Shown: piece after piece, positions 25,691-36,300 of the stretch
How positions within the stretch are numbered: position 1 is the first letter of the stretch
Layout of the letters: the number at the start of each line of letters is the position of its first letter
From: Syngnathus acus
Lineage: Eukaryota; Chordata; Actinopteri; Syngnathiformes; Syngnathidae
Assembly (NCBI RefSeq): GCF_901709675.1
Contig: NC_051094.1
Coordinates: 3,561,001-3,625,000, forward strand
DNA: 64,000 nucleotides
Reading direction: 5' to 3'
Position numbers and translations under genes: made by a program
Notes under the pieces: model-generated
What the model was told of the DNA's origin: nothing
What the model saw: only the letters and a program-made list of their open reading frames with translations
Database searches by the model: none

Positions 25691-26339
25691 AGTATCAGTT
25701 TGTCTGTCATCCATTCATCGAACGTTGATTTATCCTTGGTGCTATCACAGCCACATGCTAACGTAAAGGCCCTCAATGCGTTTGGAGCCAATTGTCAGCA
25801 AGATCACCTGTCGTGGTGGGCATGTTTTCCAGGACGTGTGAATGCTCATGCTAAAGCTACGACATCATGTTGCCTGTCCATCAGCTCCCGGCGGGCCTCG
25901 TTTGCGCTTCTGCCGCCCATCTGAACCCGAGCTGAACCGAGCAGGCAGCTTATGGAAGGGCCTGTGAGCCAATCGCACGGCGGGGAACACTGGCAGTAGG
26001 CGGTAGTCCGCAGTCACCTTGCCGGAAGCTCTCTGCATGGCGCTTTAATGAAGGCGGAGGGGGAGAGAGCGTGTCCGGAGGTGTTGTTGATGAGGAGTAT
26101 GATGATGTCACGTCGGGCTGGCGCGAGAGGCAGCAGATCGCTTCTGACTCGGTCAGCAGATGTTTGGAAATGGCGCTAATGTGAGCACGCTGCCGCCTCG
26201 ACGGGCGGCGGGGGAAACTGATTGTGAGCAGAACTGAAATACAAACAAGATTATTTTTGGCCCCTTGTCGCTCGCCAATGAAAAGCAAATCATGTGGACG
26301 TTTATACAGTAAAGCAGGAGCCACGGAAAAACGTTTTAA
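25691..26339. other. intergenic, no gene seen
   Basis: Complex sequence without a recognisable gene. A 152-codon minus-strand frame across it has no family resemblance or splice support. Confidence 0.5.
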
Positions 26340-26600
26340 CCACCGGCCTTTTTGAAAATTCAAACCCTGAAGAAATTTGCTACGTATGTTTAGCAGGAAT
26401 AGATCCACAAAAATGTCTCAAGAAGTGATTCCTAAAAAAAGGGCGTACAACCATTTGGGTCGTGTTGTACTGTTGAAAATTAGCTCGGCTTGTCCATTAT
26501 GAGTATAAAAAAATAAATAAAAAAAAGTCCCGAGAAATCGTGTCTGCAAAGAAATTGGCAGATTTCTGTGTGATGTGGTGCTTGTTGCCAAGGTTAGCAT
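26340..26600 (+). repeat. two copies of the GACCCACAAAAA-GTCTC repeat family
   Basis: TTTTTGAAAATTCAAACCC, then GATCCACAAAAATGTCTCAA, and a second round with CTGTTGAAAATTAGCTCGG and AAAAAAAGTCCCGAGAAA. These match the unit order seen at 13125-13830. Confidence 0.4.
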
Positions 26601-27150
26601 GGGGACGAAACATAAAAATAAGATATTGAAATCATTTTTCTATGTCGACGCAATTTGCTGATGGCTCCAAGCTGTTTTTGACGGATGAAAAAATAAATTC
26701 TCCAGATTAGCGAGGCTTCATCCTCCGCGAAGGGCAACACGGGTGAAAGGTGGTGACTCACGTCACCCTCCGATTGTCTGGCTAGGCTTCCGATGGTGCC
26801 AAGCTAAAATGTTCGCCTCTGACTGGTTTATCCGATCGCTAGCCGTTAGCCCCGCGCGCTAGCATGTGGATTAATTCTAAAAATAAAAGGACATCAACAT
26901 GTTTGTCACCTTGGACAAGGAAAGGGAACAAAGAGTCACCAGGCAAAACATGTTTGCGGGGGGAAAGGTGTGAACTGCCACAAGTTGGATCGCTAAATGA
27001 AAGGACTTAAAAGATTAACATGTATTAATGATGGCAACATTTTAAAAAATTATTCTAATCATATTTGACCTTGAGTAAAATGTAAACAAAACACTACTCG
27101 CCTCAAAATTATTTTCCAATAACCTTAAAAATGGACATTTCTTAAAAATA
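26601..27150. other. intergenic, no gene seen
   Basis: Ordinary sequence with a few GCTAGC/GTTAGC words around 26840-26865. Nothing else is recognised. Confidence 0.5.
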
Positions 27151-27427
27151 TACACTACCGTTCAAATAAAATTAAGTTATAATAATAAATAATAAAGTTA
27201 TTATAATAAAATATTATGAGTTAAATATTATAAATTATATCTTATATTTGTATAAGATTATAAAAAATCTATGAATATAAGTATACATATATATTATAAG
27301 ATTTTTTACACAGAAGATTATATATATAATCTATAAATAATTATCTAAATAAATATATACACTACCGTACAAACGTTTGCGGTCACCCAAACAATTTTGT
27401 GACCCCAAACTTTTGAACGGTAGTGTA
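27151..27427. mobile_element. Tc1/mariner-type miniature inverted-repeat element
   Basis: The element begins TACACTACCGTTCAAA and ends with the inverse at 27412-27427, giving 16-bp terminal inverted repeats with TA at the edges. The interior is A/T-rich low-complexity sequence with no open frame. TACACTACCGTTCAAAAG-type ends followed by TTTGGGGTCAC are widespread Tc1-like ends in fish genomes. A second internal end copy forms the hairpin at 27358-27427, so this may be one element nested against or rearranged with another. Confidence 0.7.
27358..27427. repeat. 70-base foldback hairpin inside the Tc1-type element
   Basis: The left arm (TACACTACCG.ACAAACGTTT, then GCGGTCAC) and right arm (GTGACCCCAAACTTTTGAAC, then GGTAGTGTA) are nearly perfect complements around a short A/T loop. 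Confidence 0.85.
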
Positions 27428-27879
27428 TATCAAATACAATCTTGGATAATTCTTTTGGAGGTTACAAGCCAACGTTGGAACAATTAAATATTAATTACTA
27501 TGCAAAGTATTTTTTTCAAATAAATGTTTACATCCATCATAACTATTATTTGGTATTTTTATACAAACTGAATGAATGAATACAATTTTAAACTATTCTC
27601 AGTCATTTTTACAGATTTTGTCCTTGCACCATCAGTAAATAAACATGACCACCGTTAAGAAAGCTCAAACGTGACTTCAAAAACCTCCTGTACCGCTAAA
27701 ACAGTTTTTGTGATGGCCCAGGCACAGATCAATCTTGGCTCTGTATTTTTGCCTTTTGTCGTATTGACCGGCATTATAATAGTGATACGGAAACAGAGGA
27801 TGACTTTGTCATAGTCATGTTTTCATCACTTTCAGCTGTGAGACGTGGCATTGTATCTTAGTGACGTGGATGAACAATG
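27428..27879. other. intergenic, no gene seen
   Basis: A/T-rich sequence with no recognised feature. Confidence 0.5.
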
Positions 27880-28160
27880 TGGTTTGGCAACAGGCCTGAA
27901 TGATGTAGCAATGTAACTTAGCGACATAGCTTTGTGACATTGCAACATAGCTAAGTGATGCAGTTAAGTTTAGCCTCATACGTAGGGGACAAAATCAAAG
28001 GTTCCATCATGAGCCTTAGCGCCATAGCTTAGCGATGGAACTTAGCGACACAGCATCGTTGTGACATAGCTTAGCTGGCTAGCTGGGTGATGTAGCTTAG
28101 CAACGCGTCTGACTGATGTTGCGACATTGCTAGATTCGCAATGTAGTGACAGATGAGCGG
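27880..28160 (+). repeat. degenerate TAGCTTAGCGACA minisatellite
   Basis: Words of the type (A/T)TAGC(T)TAGCGACAT recur about ten times with variable spacing (AACTTAGCGACATAGC, ATAGCTTAGCGATGG, AACTTAGCGACACAGC, GACATAGCTTAGC and others), with GATGTAGC/GACATTGC variants between them. Confidence 0.7.
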
Positions 28161-29634
28161 GTGAGTGCGATTCCAACCCCGCCCGTTCTTCCCCAAAGTC
28201 ACCCGACTTAGTTTTCCACATGTAATGTCTTTCATAATCACTCCTTTTCCTGCTTTTATGTATTATGCCTTCAATAATTGCTGCGTCTGCTGGTCATTTT
28301 TAATTGAGTGGGGCCTTTTAATGAGCCCGCACGTCTTTAAGGCGTTCCATAATCGTTTTCATTTTGCCCAATGTCGCCGATCAATCTTAACGCACGACTC
28401 ACTTTTTTGTCATCTTCGCAAAGTACGTCTGACATTGTTAAATCATTTTGACTTTTTACTATTATTGTGGTAGTTGGTCATACTTTGCATGAATGTGGCC
28501 TTAAACGTTGCATATATATATATAATTGGACATGGGGTCTAAATCCTGCCATGTCTTTGTTCCAAGAATCATATTTGATGTTTGCGTCGTAATTGAGAGG
28601 ATGTTGATGATCTTGTTTGTCGGCCAAAGGAGATTCCGCCACCGCGCAGGATTAGCGGGAAGTTTGGTGGCTTAGCAGGAAAAAAGCTTGAGGAAGGAAC
28701 AAAAACATTAAAATCAGTCATGTTAAAATTGGATTGAAACAAGAGGATCGCGTTTGTTTCTTTGTTTGACAAGGACCTCAGTTAATAATGTCACGTGGAG
28801 ATCACAAACAACTTGTAAACAGTTCAGATGGATGGAAAAACAATCTGGAGGGGCACAAAATAGTTTGACTTTAAAACAATAGATCAAAAGAAATGATCGT
28901 AATGGTTCTTTTGATATTGATATTGACATGACTTACTATTTCAAGAGTGTCATCTTTTCATGAGTTGTCATTTATACCGAAAGCCAGTTAGTGTATGTAA
29001 AATGATATTCTTCTTATGAGACCAAAGATGTGAAACACTTTTGACATAATTCCTTTATTTTTTGTAATTACTCCAAAGCTATTTAATAAGAAAAAAAACA
29101 CACTTCCCTCAATCTATCAGCAGTCATGCCTCGTACTGGCCAAATGAAGAGACATGATTCAAGTGTTCAATGTTAATAATAGCCCGCAGTCAACAATAAA
29201 CTTGTTTCATAATGACAACCTCAAGCAGCTCGAAGCGAGTCATTTGGTTGCGAAAATGTTTGCGCTGACACGCTTTGGGCTAAAACAAGTCGCCCTTAAA
29301 AGACATCATTAAAAATACGCATACTTTTTTCAGCACGCCTCAAGGAGACAAGCTTCTGTCCATTAAAATCGGAAAAAAAAGGTGAAATCCTCCAGTAAGT
29401 CTCATTCTGTAATTATGAGCAGTCAGCAGATGATTAGATTGACACTGTACCTGATCATCAAGTGGCGTGACAATGAAGAAAAAGTGACGGTTGATGGTTG
29501 CAGCCTATTGAAAAGACTTTTTTAAACAGTGCAAAATATCCAAAGTCAAATGTAAAAATGCTTGCCAAACATGCCTGGCGTAAAAAAAACTTAAAACTTT
29601 GGATGAAAACGACAACTCTGGAGTTGCTCTCAAG
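28161..29634. other. intergenic, no gene seen
   Basis: Nothing identifiable apart from a short (TA)n at about 28510-28523. It is A/T-rich throughout. Confidence 0.5.
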
Positions 29635-29642
29635 TGACGTCA
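29635..29642. promoter_or_regulatory. CRE palindrome TGACGTCA
   Basis: This is a perfect cAMP-response-element octamer 51 bases upstream of the ATGGCGGCT start of the SAP-like exon. A TAAATATT word lies at 29652 and the start itself has a YY1-like ATGGCGGC context. It looks like the remnant of a short promoter. Confidence 0.5.
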
Positions 29643-29692
29643 CGTTCGCTCATAAATATTCAGCGGATGCTCCCAGTCGGACAAACGTTGGA

Positions 29693-29853
29693 ATGGCGGC
29701 TACAGTTGCACGCATCATTTTGGAGGAGGGCGACGTACCAGGGGCGAAATTACAACACGATTTTATTGCCGAACATAGTGTGGATCAACTCAAACGTTGG
29801 CTGACATGTTGAGGCCCCAAAGTCAGCGGGAAGAAAGCCGTTTTTGTCGAAAG
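29693..29853 (+). pseudogene. decayed SAP-like first exon (multi-copy or transposon-derived gene)
   Basis: From ATG at 29693 the frame reads MAATVARIILEEGDVPGAKL and continues to SVDQLKRWLTC. After an in-frame TGA (29810-29812) it resumes GPKVSGKKAVFVE and ends in a good donor, AG|GTAAGC (29854). QLKRWLTC-x-G-KVSGKKA.FVER is the helix-extended-loop-helix wording of SAP-type DNA-binding motifs, such as those beginning many repeated YqaJ/SWIM-associated fish proteins. The frame is open upstream to 29498, but a CRE and a YY1-like context point to the 29693 ATG. No downstream exon was recognised. The second half is duplicated at 29951. It is probably a dead copy; the exact family is uncertain. 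Confidence 0.55.
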
Positions 29854-30120
29854 GTAAGCTTTATTTTGCGATAGCTCTCTCACTCAGGTGAGGTCCTGCA
29901 TGCTAACCAAGCTAACCTTGTGTTGCTAACTTAATGAAAATTAATCAACAAACATAGTGTGGAATAACTTAAACGTTGGCTGATAGGCAGAAACCTTAAA
30001 GTCAGCTGAAAGAAAGCAGTTTTAGTCGATGGGTAAACTTTATTATGTGATTAGCGTTCACTCATGTGAGGTCCTACAAGCTAACCTCGTGTTGCTAACT
30101 TTCATGAAAATTGAACATTT
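29770..30120 (+). repeat. tandem duplication of exon 3' half plus intron start
   Basis: About 175 bases beginning ACATAGTGTGGATCAACTCA (29774) recur from about 29952 as ACATAGTGTGGAATAACTTA. The shared order includes AAACGTTGGCTGA, AAAGTCAGC, AAGAAAGC.GTTTT.GTCGA, GGTAA.CTTTATT, GTGAGGTCCT, AGCTAACCT and GTGTTGCTAACTT, and both units end ATGAAAATT. The second copy keeps the exon-donor shape (GGGTAAAC) but carries a stop. Confidence 0.9.
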
Positions 30121-30911
30121 GGAAGTCACAACTTGTTTGTTATTATGCTATCAATATTATTAGATAACAAAGCAAGCAAAAACAAAAGCACACACATACC
30201 AAAATATTACAAATCTGCGGAAGTTTGTAAGATATAAAAATGCTCAAATAAATGAAGTGTCACATTTTGCACTGCAATTTTCAGTAGATTAAATGAAAAC
30301 ATGTAAAATATTTTGCGATGTTTCCACTGCCGTCTCGAATCTCTTGCAGTTGGATTTAGCGTTTGGAATGCTTTGGCACGCACGCATGTACCACAGCGTC
30401 CATTTTTTATGCCAACCCATGAAAAATGAACATTTCCTTTCGGCGTGAGGAAGATGCGTCGAGACGCCCTCGTCTTCCTCACTTCATCGTCATGGCGGCG
30501 GCCCTCATCTTCGCCCCGCCGTGGGGCGCCGCCGTTGACATTGAGAGTGTGCGACAAGGGCCGTGCCCGGGCTGGACGGCGTCCCCTGCAAGATGAACTC
30601 TCATTTGCGCAGCAGCTGTGCCGAGCTGAGAGCATCAAACATTGAGGGAAACAGCTGCCCGCCATCCGCCGCCGCCGCCATTAACACCCCTTTCTCCCCC
30701 TCCACCGCTATGCTTTGCTCTGGCCACAATAAAACCCACCGCTGTTTCTCACTGCGCGGCTTTTGAAAACTCCGCCGGCATCTTGGCTCCGTAGCTTCCG
30801 TGCAGTGCATCAACACAGGTGCACAAACTGCTTAAAATAATGGCAAACGTGGACCTCGGCGATCAGAAACATTTGATTCAAATTAGGAATTTCCCGATTC
30901 TGTACATATCG
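30121..30911. other. intergenic, no gene seen
   Basis: A GC-rich middle (30440-30690) includes a (CCG)n-like run near 30666-30680. Overlapping open frames on both strands lack any family resemblance. Confidence 0.5.
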
Positions 30912-31740
30912 ACTGGTACCAGTCCGTGGGTCACTTGGTACCGGGCCGCCAAGCCGCACAGAAATTTAAAAAAAGAAAACAAAAATATCAACGATCAATT
31001 AATTCAGGCCAAGACTAACCCGGTCACGTGACATGTTTTCCCCAGTCGAGCCCGCAAAGCTAGCAAAAATGAGTAAAAATTTATTTTGAAAAATATAAAA
31101 AAATTGCCGATTCTCCCCCAATTACATCCGTCGGTTCAGGTCAAGACGCTCATCTCGTTCACGTTACATGTCACCTCAGTCAAGCCCGCGAAGCAGGCAA
31201 ATATGAGCAAGAAACAGATGTTTGGAAAAAAGCCCTATGAGGAGACGGAAGAAGAAGAGGCTACGACTTCTAAGAAAAGGAAAGCTGCATTTAAAAGAAC
31301 ATTTCTGGAGTCCTAATCAAAATATGGATTTATCGCCACAGGTGACTCTGACACGCCAAGCCCACTCTGCATAATATGTGGCGACGGGCTAGCTGACGAG
31401 GCAATGAAGCCGTCAAAACTGCTTCAGCACATGGAGACCAAGCATCCTGCATTAAAAGACAAACCTTAACCACTTCGGGTGTCATTGTCTCCGATTACGC
31501 CTAGATGGGACCGGCTTGTTTCGGAGAACGCTCCCACTGATACAACATAATGGTGAGTTTTATTTTTATGTTGTTTATACTTGTTTTTATGCCAGTGGTA
31601 TCATCTTATTTCATCGTATTTATATATTATAAATGTATTATTTATCTATATAAATGTATTATTTATTTATATAAAGGCCGGTCCGCGAAAATATTTCTGA
31701 CACGTAACCGGTCCGTGGCGCAAAAAAGGTTGGGGACTAG
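30912..31740 (+). mobile_element. internally deleted hAT element (Charlie/ZBED-like)
   Basis: The left part has the GGTACCAGTCCGTGGGTCAC and TTGGTACCGGGCCGCC wording. The right part ends CCGGTCCGTGGCGCAAAAAA, GGTTGGGGAC. These are the ends of fish hAT-Charlie type elements, whose inverse ends read GTCCCCAACC.TTTTTGCGCC. Between them is only the BED zinc-finger start of a transposase-like protein (31203-31469); the catalytic core is missing. The 8-base target duplication could not be identified with confidence, so the outer limits are approximate. Confidence 0.75.
31203..31469 (+). pseudogene. BED zinc-finger N-terminus of hAT transposase-like protein, broken
   Basis: From the ATG at 31203 the frame reads MSKKQMFGKKPYEETEEEEA, a lysine-rich segment (TTSKKRKAAFKRTFLES), an in-frame TAA (31314-31316), then SKYGFIATGDSDTPSPLC and IICGDGLADEAMKPSKLLQ, HMETKHPALKDKP, and a stop at 31467. 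The CIIC...LLQHMETKHP spacing is a BED-type zinc finger (C-x2-C ... H-x4-H). This is the start of ZBED5/SCAND3-like hAT proteins. The internal stop and the abrupt end show it is dead and lacks the dimerisation/catalytic region. Confidence 0.8.
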
Positions 31741-32699
31741 TCCTAAGGGACGGGCTAATTCACTTTAGCATGAGCAGCAAGTAGCGCTAGTGCTAGCAGG
31801 GGAGCGTTAAAGGTGGGCTGTTAGCGCGAGTGACAGCTCGGAAGTACGGCGACACGACAGCGCCCGTACCTCCGCTGGGGCCAAGACCTCCTGGTGGCTC
31901 TTGCTGCATGTCACTGATGAATAATTGAGCACAACCAGTGGACAGGAGTTAATGTTGATATTAATACACATCCAAATGTTGTGTTCAGGGTCTCGATTTG
32001 ATCTTTGGGACTTGAACAAAAAATAGGATATCATGTTTAACATGGCATGATGTGCATTGCACATGTGTGTTTAAAACATGTTTATGTACAGTGAGACATT
32101 TTAACATGATGTACAGGAGGAATTGTATGATGTTTGCCAATTGTGTATTTATAAACTTCAGTAAATTGCACTTTTGCGGTAGTAATACCAGCAATAGTCA
32201 ACAGGGGGTTCTATCTACCCCTGAGTACTATGCTATGATTAATTAAATTAGAAATCTGGAAGTACTCACAAGACATACGTCACACACACAAATGTAAATA
32301 AATATGAATGTTAAAGTAAGTATTTTTAATCTTAATCCTTGGAACGGATGGAACAGGTCTAATCTGATCCACGCGTATGATGATGATGATCATAACGACG
32401 AGAAATTGATAAATCCTCGTTCATCCAGTCAAACAATATCACAAATGACCATGCTGTCACTAGGCTACGCTCACTACTCTAATCCTAATGCTGAGTGCTT
32501 TTAAGATGCGCCATCTCATTTAGGGAATTAAAATGTCGACAAATAATGCGTATAAAACATTCATTTTGATTTAATATATCAATCTTCTACAAATAAAGAA
32601 TGTGAGGAAACATTTAGCAGCACTGCACAAGCTAACAGGAAGTTAGACATCAAGTGTCAAGCTAACAATAATTTAGTTTGCACATGCTGGTGCTGCACA
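31741..32699. other. intergenic, no gene seen
   Basis: A/T-rich sequence. A short ATGATGATGATC run lies at 32378-32391. No gene is recognised. Confidence 0.5.
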
Positions 32700-33170
32700 C
32701 TTGTTGGGAACCCTCATTTGAAACCCAAACTTAAGGTAAAAATCTCAACCTTGTCTCGAAGTTCTCGTTTAAATTTATTGTCTTAAAACCTTAAGCCTTG
32801 TTTGCCCTTAGCTTTCTTAAAATCCTCCAGTTAAAAACACACCTTTTGGGCTAGAAATTGAAATTGGATTAGAGTTAAAATGACCCAACTTTCCGGGTCC
32901 GTTCTTGGGTTGGTTTGAAACCCTACTTTAAACGCTGAACATGTTTTAGATCATCTGTAATTAAAACCATTGTTGAAACCCTAACACTAAATTCAACCCC
33001 CAAATTGAAACTCTAACCAGGGCTTGGAACGCCAACCAGATTGCAAACACATTTAAAATCACAACTTGATACAAGTTTGAAACCCTAACTTCCAACACTG
33101 ACCCTGGCTTGAAACCCAAACTTGAAAAATTAACCCAGGCCTTGCAACCTGAACCTTGGCTCAGCCGCTT
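32700..33170 (-). repeat. degenerate TTGAAACCCTAAC repeat patch
   Basis: The reverse-orientation version of the GGGTTTCAA family. TTTGAAACCCAAACTT, TTGAAACCCTAACAC, TTGAAACTCTAACCAGG, TTTGAAACCCTAACTTCC and CTTGAAACCCAAACTTG recur every 25-40 bases. Confidence 0.7.
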
Positions 33171-34149
33171 AAATTGGTTGGCACTCAGCATGTGAACAGG
33201 GATAAACCAAGGGGGTCCCCTGACCAATCCCCCGTTAGCGATGCGCCACCCGCTCCAAACTAAGTGGGGATTAGTTTGCACTCTATTTGAAGCTTCGGTT
33301 AGCAAAACAATCAAGCCACCAAGGAAAACATCAAGGAAGCCGCCTCCACACAGATTTGCGCCGATTCGCGCCACTCACTCTGATCGTTTCCATTGCGCAT
33401 AACCTGACACAAAACAACAAACGGGTTATGTGAGTGGACAACCTGCCGTGACTTTTTTTTTTGTCACGTGGCACGCGTGGGTGGAGAGCGAATGTGAGAA
33501 CATCTGTCAGTGGCTAACAATGGACCATTTGCAGATGTTCCTCTACTGCGACCTGTCGAAGTAAAGCACCCCCCACCGCTGCCGACAAAATGCGGCATTA
33601 AGCACCACCTTCTGCTTTTTTCCCGACACAAGATGGACTCTAATGCATATTTAGCCTAGCTTAGCTTAGTTTAGTGGCTAAGTGAAGATGGAAAGTGTAA
33701 CAATAAGCCGCGGATTTAGCGGCAACAATAGCGGCAGCCTACATTTGACTTAATCTTTCCCGGGATTAGCGTACGCAGCAAACGGCCGAGGATATCAAAA
33801 TGCATTTTTAAAAAAAAAAAAATTTATTTCTCGGTGCCAGCGGGATCGCAGTGACAGATTTCTTTTCCCGCCTTTCCTCATATGGTGATGAATACCCCGC
33901 CCGAACGGTCACCATTAAGCGTTGGGATGTCACGAATTCTTTGCGCTAATGGCCTCCTTGTGTTTCCAAAGCTTACTTGCAGTTGCGTGAGTGTGTGTGG
34001 ATATTAATGGCCAGACACATGTTCATATTTTGCGTGTATGTCTTCATTGAGAGAATATTGACTTTGTGTGCTGGTACAAAGGTAACAAAAACTAGACCAA
34101 CTACAATTGAAAAAGCATACCCTTTTAAAATTAATGTCATGTACTCCGC
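33171..34149. other. intergenic, no gene seen
   Basis: A few TTAGCTTAGTTTAG words lie at 33655-33680 and an A/T run at 33808-33830. Nothing coding is recognised. Confidence 0.5.
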
Positions 34150-34310
34150 AAATATTCCATGTATTTAAAACAAAAAAAGCACAAGACTAAAACTAGTACG
34201 AATTAAAGTTAGAAAATATTTAAAGATAAAATAAAAACCTGCTCTAAAAACTAAAACAAATTGAATTCATGAAACAAAAACCAAATAAAAAAAATCAAGA
34301 CAGTTCAGAC
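34150..34310. repeat. A-rich AAAACTAAAAC low-complexity tract
   Basis: Words such as AAAACTAGTAC, AAATTAAAG, AAAAACTAAAAC and AACAAAAACC repeat irregularly over about 160 bases. Confidence 0.6.
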
Positions 34311-34899
34311 AATTATGTGAATGTTAAAGGACAAACCGATGCTTCCACAGTAATATGTGACTTGGCAGCCATGTTTACGTCATACTCGTGTTAGGTTGGA
34401 CAGACATGTTTACCTTGCGTTTTGTGAGTGGACGGACAGATCAATGTTCAAATCATATCCAAACTAACAAACATCTTTACTTTATGTGCGAACAGACATC
34501 CAGATGTTGTCGTTTTGTGTGACTGGAATACTGGTTCAAGTTTGTTGTTGCCTCCCTAATCAAGCAAACGGCTTCTCCCCGCTAACTCACCCGCGCGAGC
34601 TAGCGAGATGCAAGTCATGGGAAGGACAAGCCGCAGCGGCTAGGCTAATTGCTCTTGATGAATCAAATGGGCAGCAATATTATTAGTTATTACTACAAGG
34701 GGAGATCAATCGTGCCAACTGCACGAGGCTGCCGGCTAGCGATAGCGCCGCTAACGACAGCGTAGCATCCGTCACGCTAAATAGCTCGCTGGATTATTGC
34801 GCTGTGGCGGCCATGTTGGAGAGATAAGATACAGGGATGGTTCGGGGGGTAGTCGGACAACGAGGATCCCTTCTCGCTGACGGCGCAGAGCCAAGGGCA

Positions 34900-35050
34900 A
34901 TGACGGATAAGTAATGTGTGGATTATTGCAATTAGCATGGCAAAGTATTTACAGGGATCAAATTAAAAAATTCATTAGGACGCACAGTTAATTAAGGAAG
35001 ACTTTTGGGGGCGTAGGGGATAAATTATGACGCCTATTAAATGTGTGACG
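34900..35050. other. conserved-looking ATTA-rich stretch
   Basis: Complex sequence with GGATTATTGCAATTAGCATGG, AAATTCATTAGGACG and CAGTTAATTAAGG. The texture is enhancer-like but there is no proof from one sequence. Confidence 0.25.
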
Positions 35051-35269
35051 GGTCGGCTTAGTAGCAATAACGTTAGCCCGCCTACTTTTTTTTTCCCTTA
35101 CTGGGTTATTTCAAATTGTGTTGATTTCTGTTTGTACAAGGTGGCTGTTTGAATGAATTGTTGGCGGGATGGAGCGATTGCACTCCTCCTTCGATGGGCA
35201 TGGTTGACCGCAAAGATGGTCTACCCCTGAGTTGTAAAAAGTCAGAATTCCACCAGTATTCATCTGGTA

Positions 35270-35520
35270 TGGTTTCTTCATCTGTCTTCAAATGCAAAAC
35301 TTTCCTTCAAACCACAATTTGAAATCTAATCCTAATTCTAAATCCGGAACTCTAATCCAGATTTTGAACCCTAATTTGGAAGCCTACGGTGTAATTTCAA
35401 ACCCCAACCTGTCTTCAAATCTTAATTTAAACCTCTGACGAAAGCTTGAAACCAAAAGATTGTCTTGAAAACCTAATTTGAATCCCTAACTCTTATTTGA
35501 AAATTTAACCCCTAGCTGTC
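35270..35520 (-). repeat. degenerate TTGAAACCCTAAC repeat patch
   Basis: CTTCAAACCACAATTTGAAA, CCTAATTCTAAATCCGG, ATTTTGAACCCTAATTTGG, TTTCAAACCCCAACC and TTGAATCCCTAACTC belong to the same family and orientation as the 32.7-kb patch. Confidence 0.6.
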
Positions 35521-35689
35521 GTATGGATTTAAAAAAAAAAAAAAGTTCTGTTCCAGTAAAAAGTTATTTGCTGCTCGATTGAACGAGAGTCGACTTGAAA
35601 GCGAGCGGGCTGTCCAGACCGTAGCGAGCGCGGGTCGCCTGGGATCAGTTACGGCCTGAATACTTTGTGCGAGATGAAAGCTTTTGTGG

Positions 35690-35870
35690 TAATATCCCTT
35701 CCGTCTGCGTCGGATATGTAATTAAAGTGCTGCGGCCTTTTCGCTAATCCTAACGGCGCTTCCTTATTCCTGTGCATTGTCTGAACGCCACGGCGTGCTT
35801 TTCCCCGTCCCAAAATGGCCAGATAAAGCTCGTCTGAGACGTTGAAATCGTCCCGGCCCATGCAGCTAAT
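35690..35870. other. conserved-looking intergenic stretch
   Basis: Complex sequence with GTAATTAAAGTGC and CGCTAATCC and no repeat content. It is a candidate non-coding element only. Confidence 0.2.
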
Positions 35871-36132
35871 GGCAGTGGCGCGTGCTCTTGCTTACACCAC
35901 TGGAGACAAAGATAGGCCTGTTCAGCTCGGGACGGCCGCCGTCGTTATTAGAACGCGTCCGACTTGTCATCCCTGACATATTTCCAAGTCGGAAAAACGG
36001 CAGGGCGGGATTCTATACAATGGCCAGAGTGATGAAGGAGCTGGCCCCCGTGCACGCCCGCTCCAAATTAGATAGCAAAACTGACTTTAGGCTCGTGGTT
36101 CTCACTTTCAATAGAAAAAAATACATCATGTA

Positions 36133-36300
36133 CCGTAATTTTCGGACTATAAGTCGCGGTTTTTTTCATAGTTTGGGTGGGGGGGCGACTTATACTCAGG
36201 AGCGACTTATATACATATATATGTTTTTTTTCACTTTTTTGGGCATTTTATGGCTGGTGCGACTTATACTCCGGTGCGACTTATAGTCCGAAAATTACGG
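36133..36300. mobile_element. 168-bp miniature inverted-repeat element, pogo-like ends
   Basis: Perfect 25-bp terminal inverted repeats (36133-36157 and 36276-36300), beginning CCGTAATTTTCGGACTATAA, are flanked on both sides by TA. The interior carries further GCGACTTATA motifs and T runs and has no coding capacity. The ends align position by position with those of the transposase-bearing element at 60230 (CCGTATTTTCCGCCCTATAA). It therefore appears to be a non-autonomous relative. Confidence 0.88.

Noticed and set aside
25950-26408. A 152-codon minus-strand open frame
   Set aside because: Compositionally random with no motifs or splice sites. It overlaps a dispersed repeat copy.
27880-28160. 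Possible CRISPR-like repeat-spacer array
   Set aside because: Repeats are short, unequal and irregularly spaced in a vertebrate genome; this is a degenerate minisatellite.
30207-30665. A 152-codon minus-strand open frame
   Set aside because: No family resemblance; the region is GC-rich, which lengthens chance frames.
35882-36286. Open frame containing MARVMKELAPVHARSKLDSK
   Set aside because: It runs on into the 36133 miniature element and has no domain or splice support.
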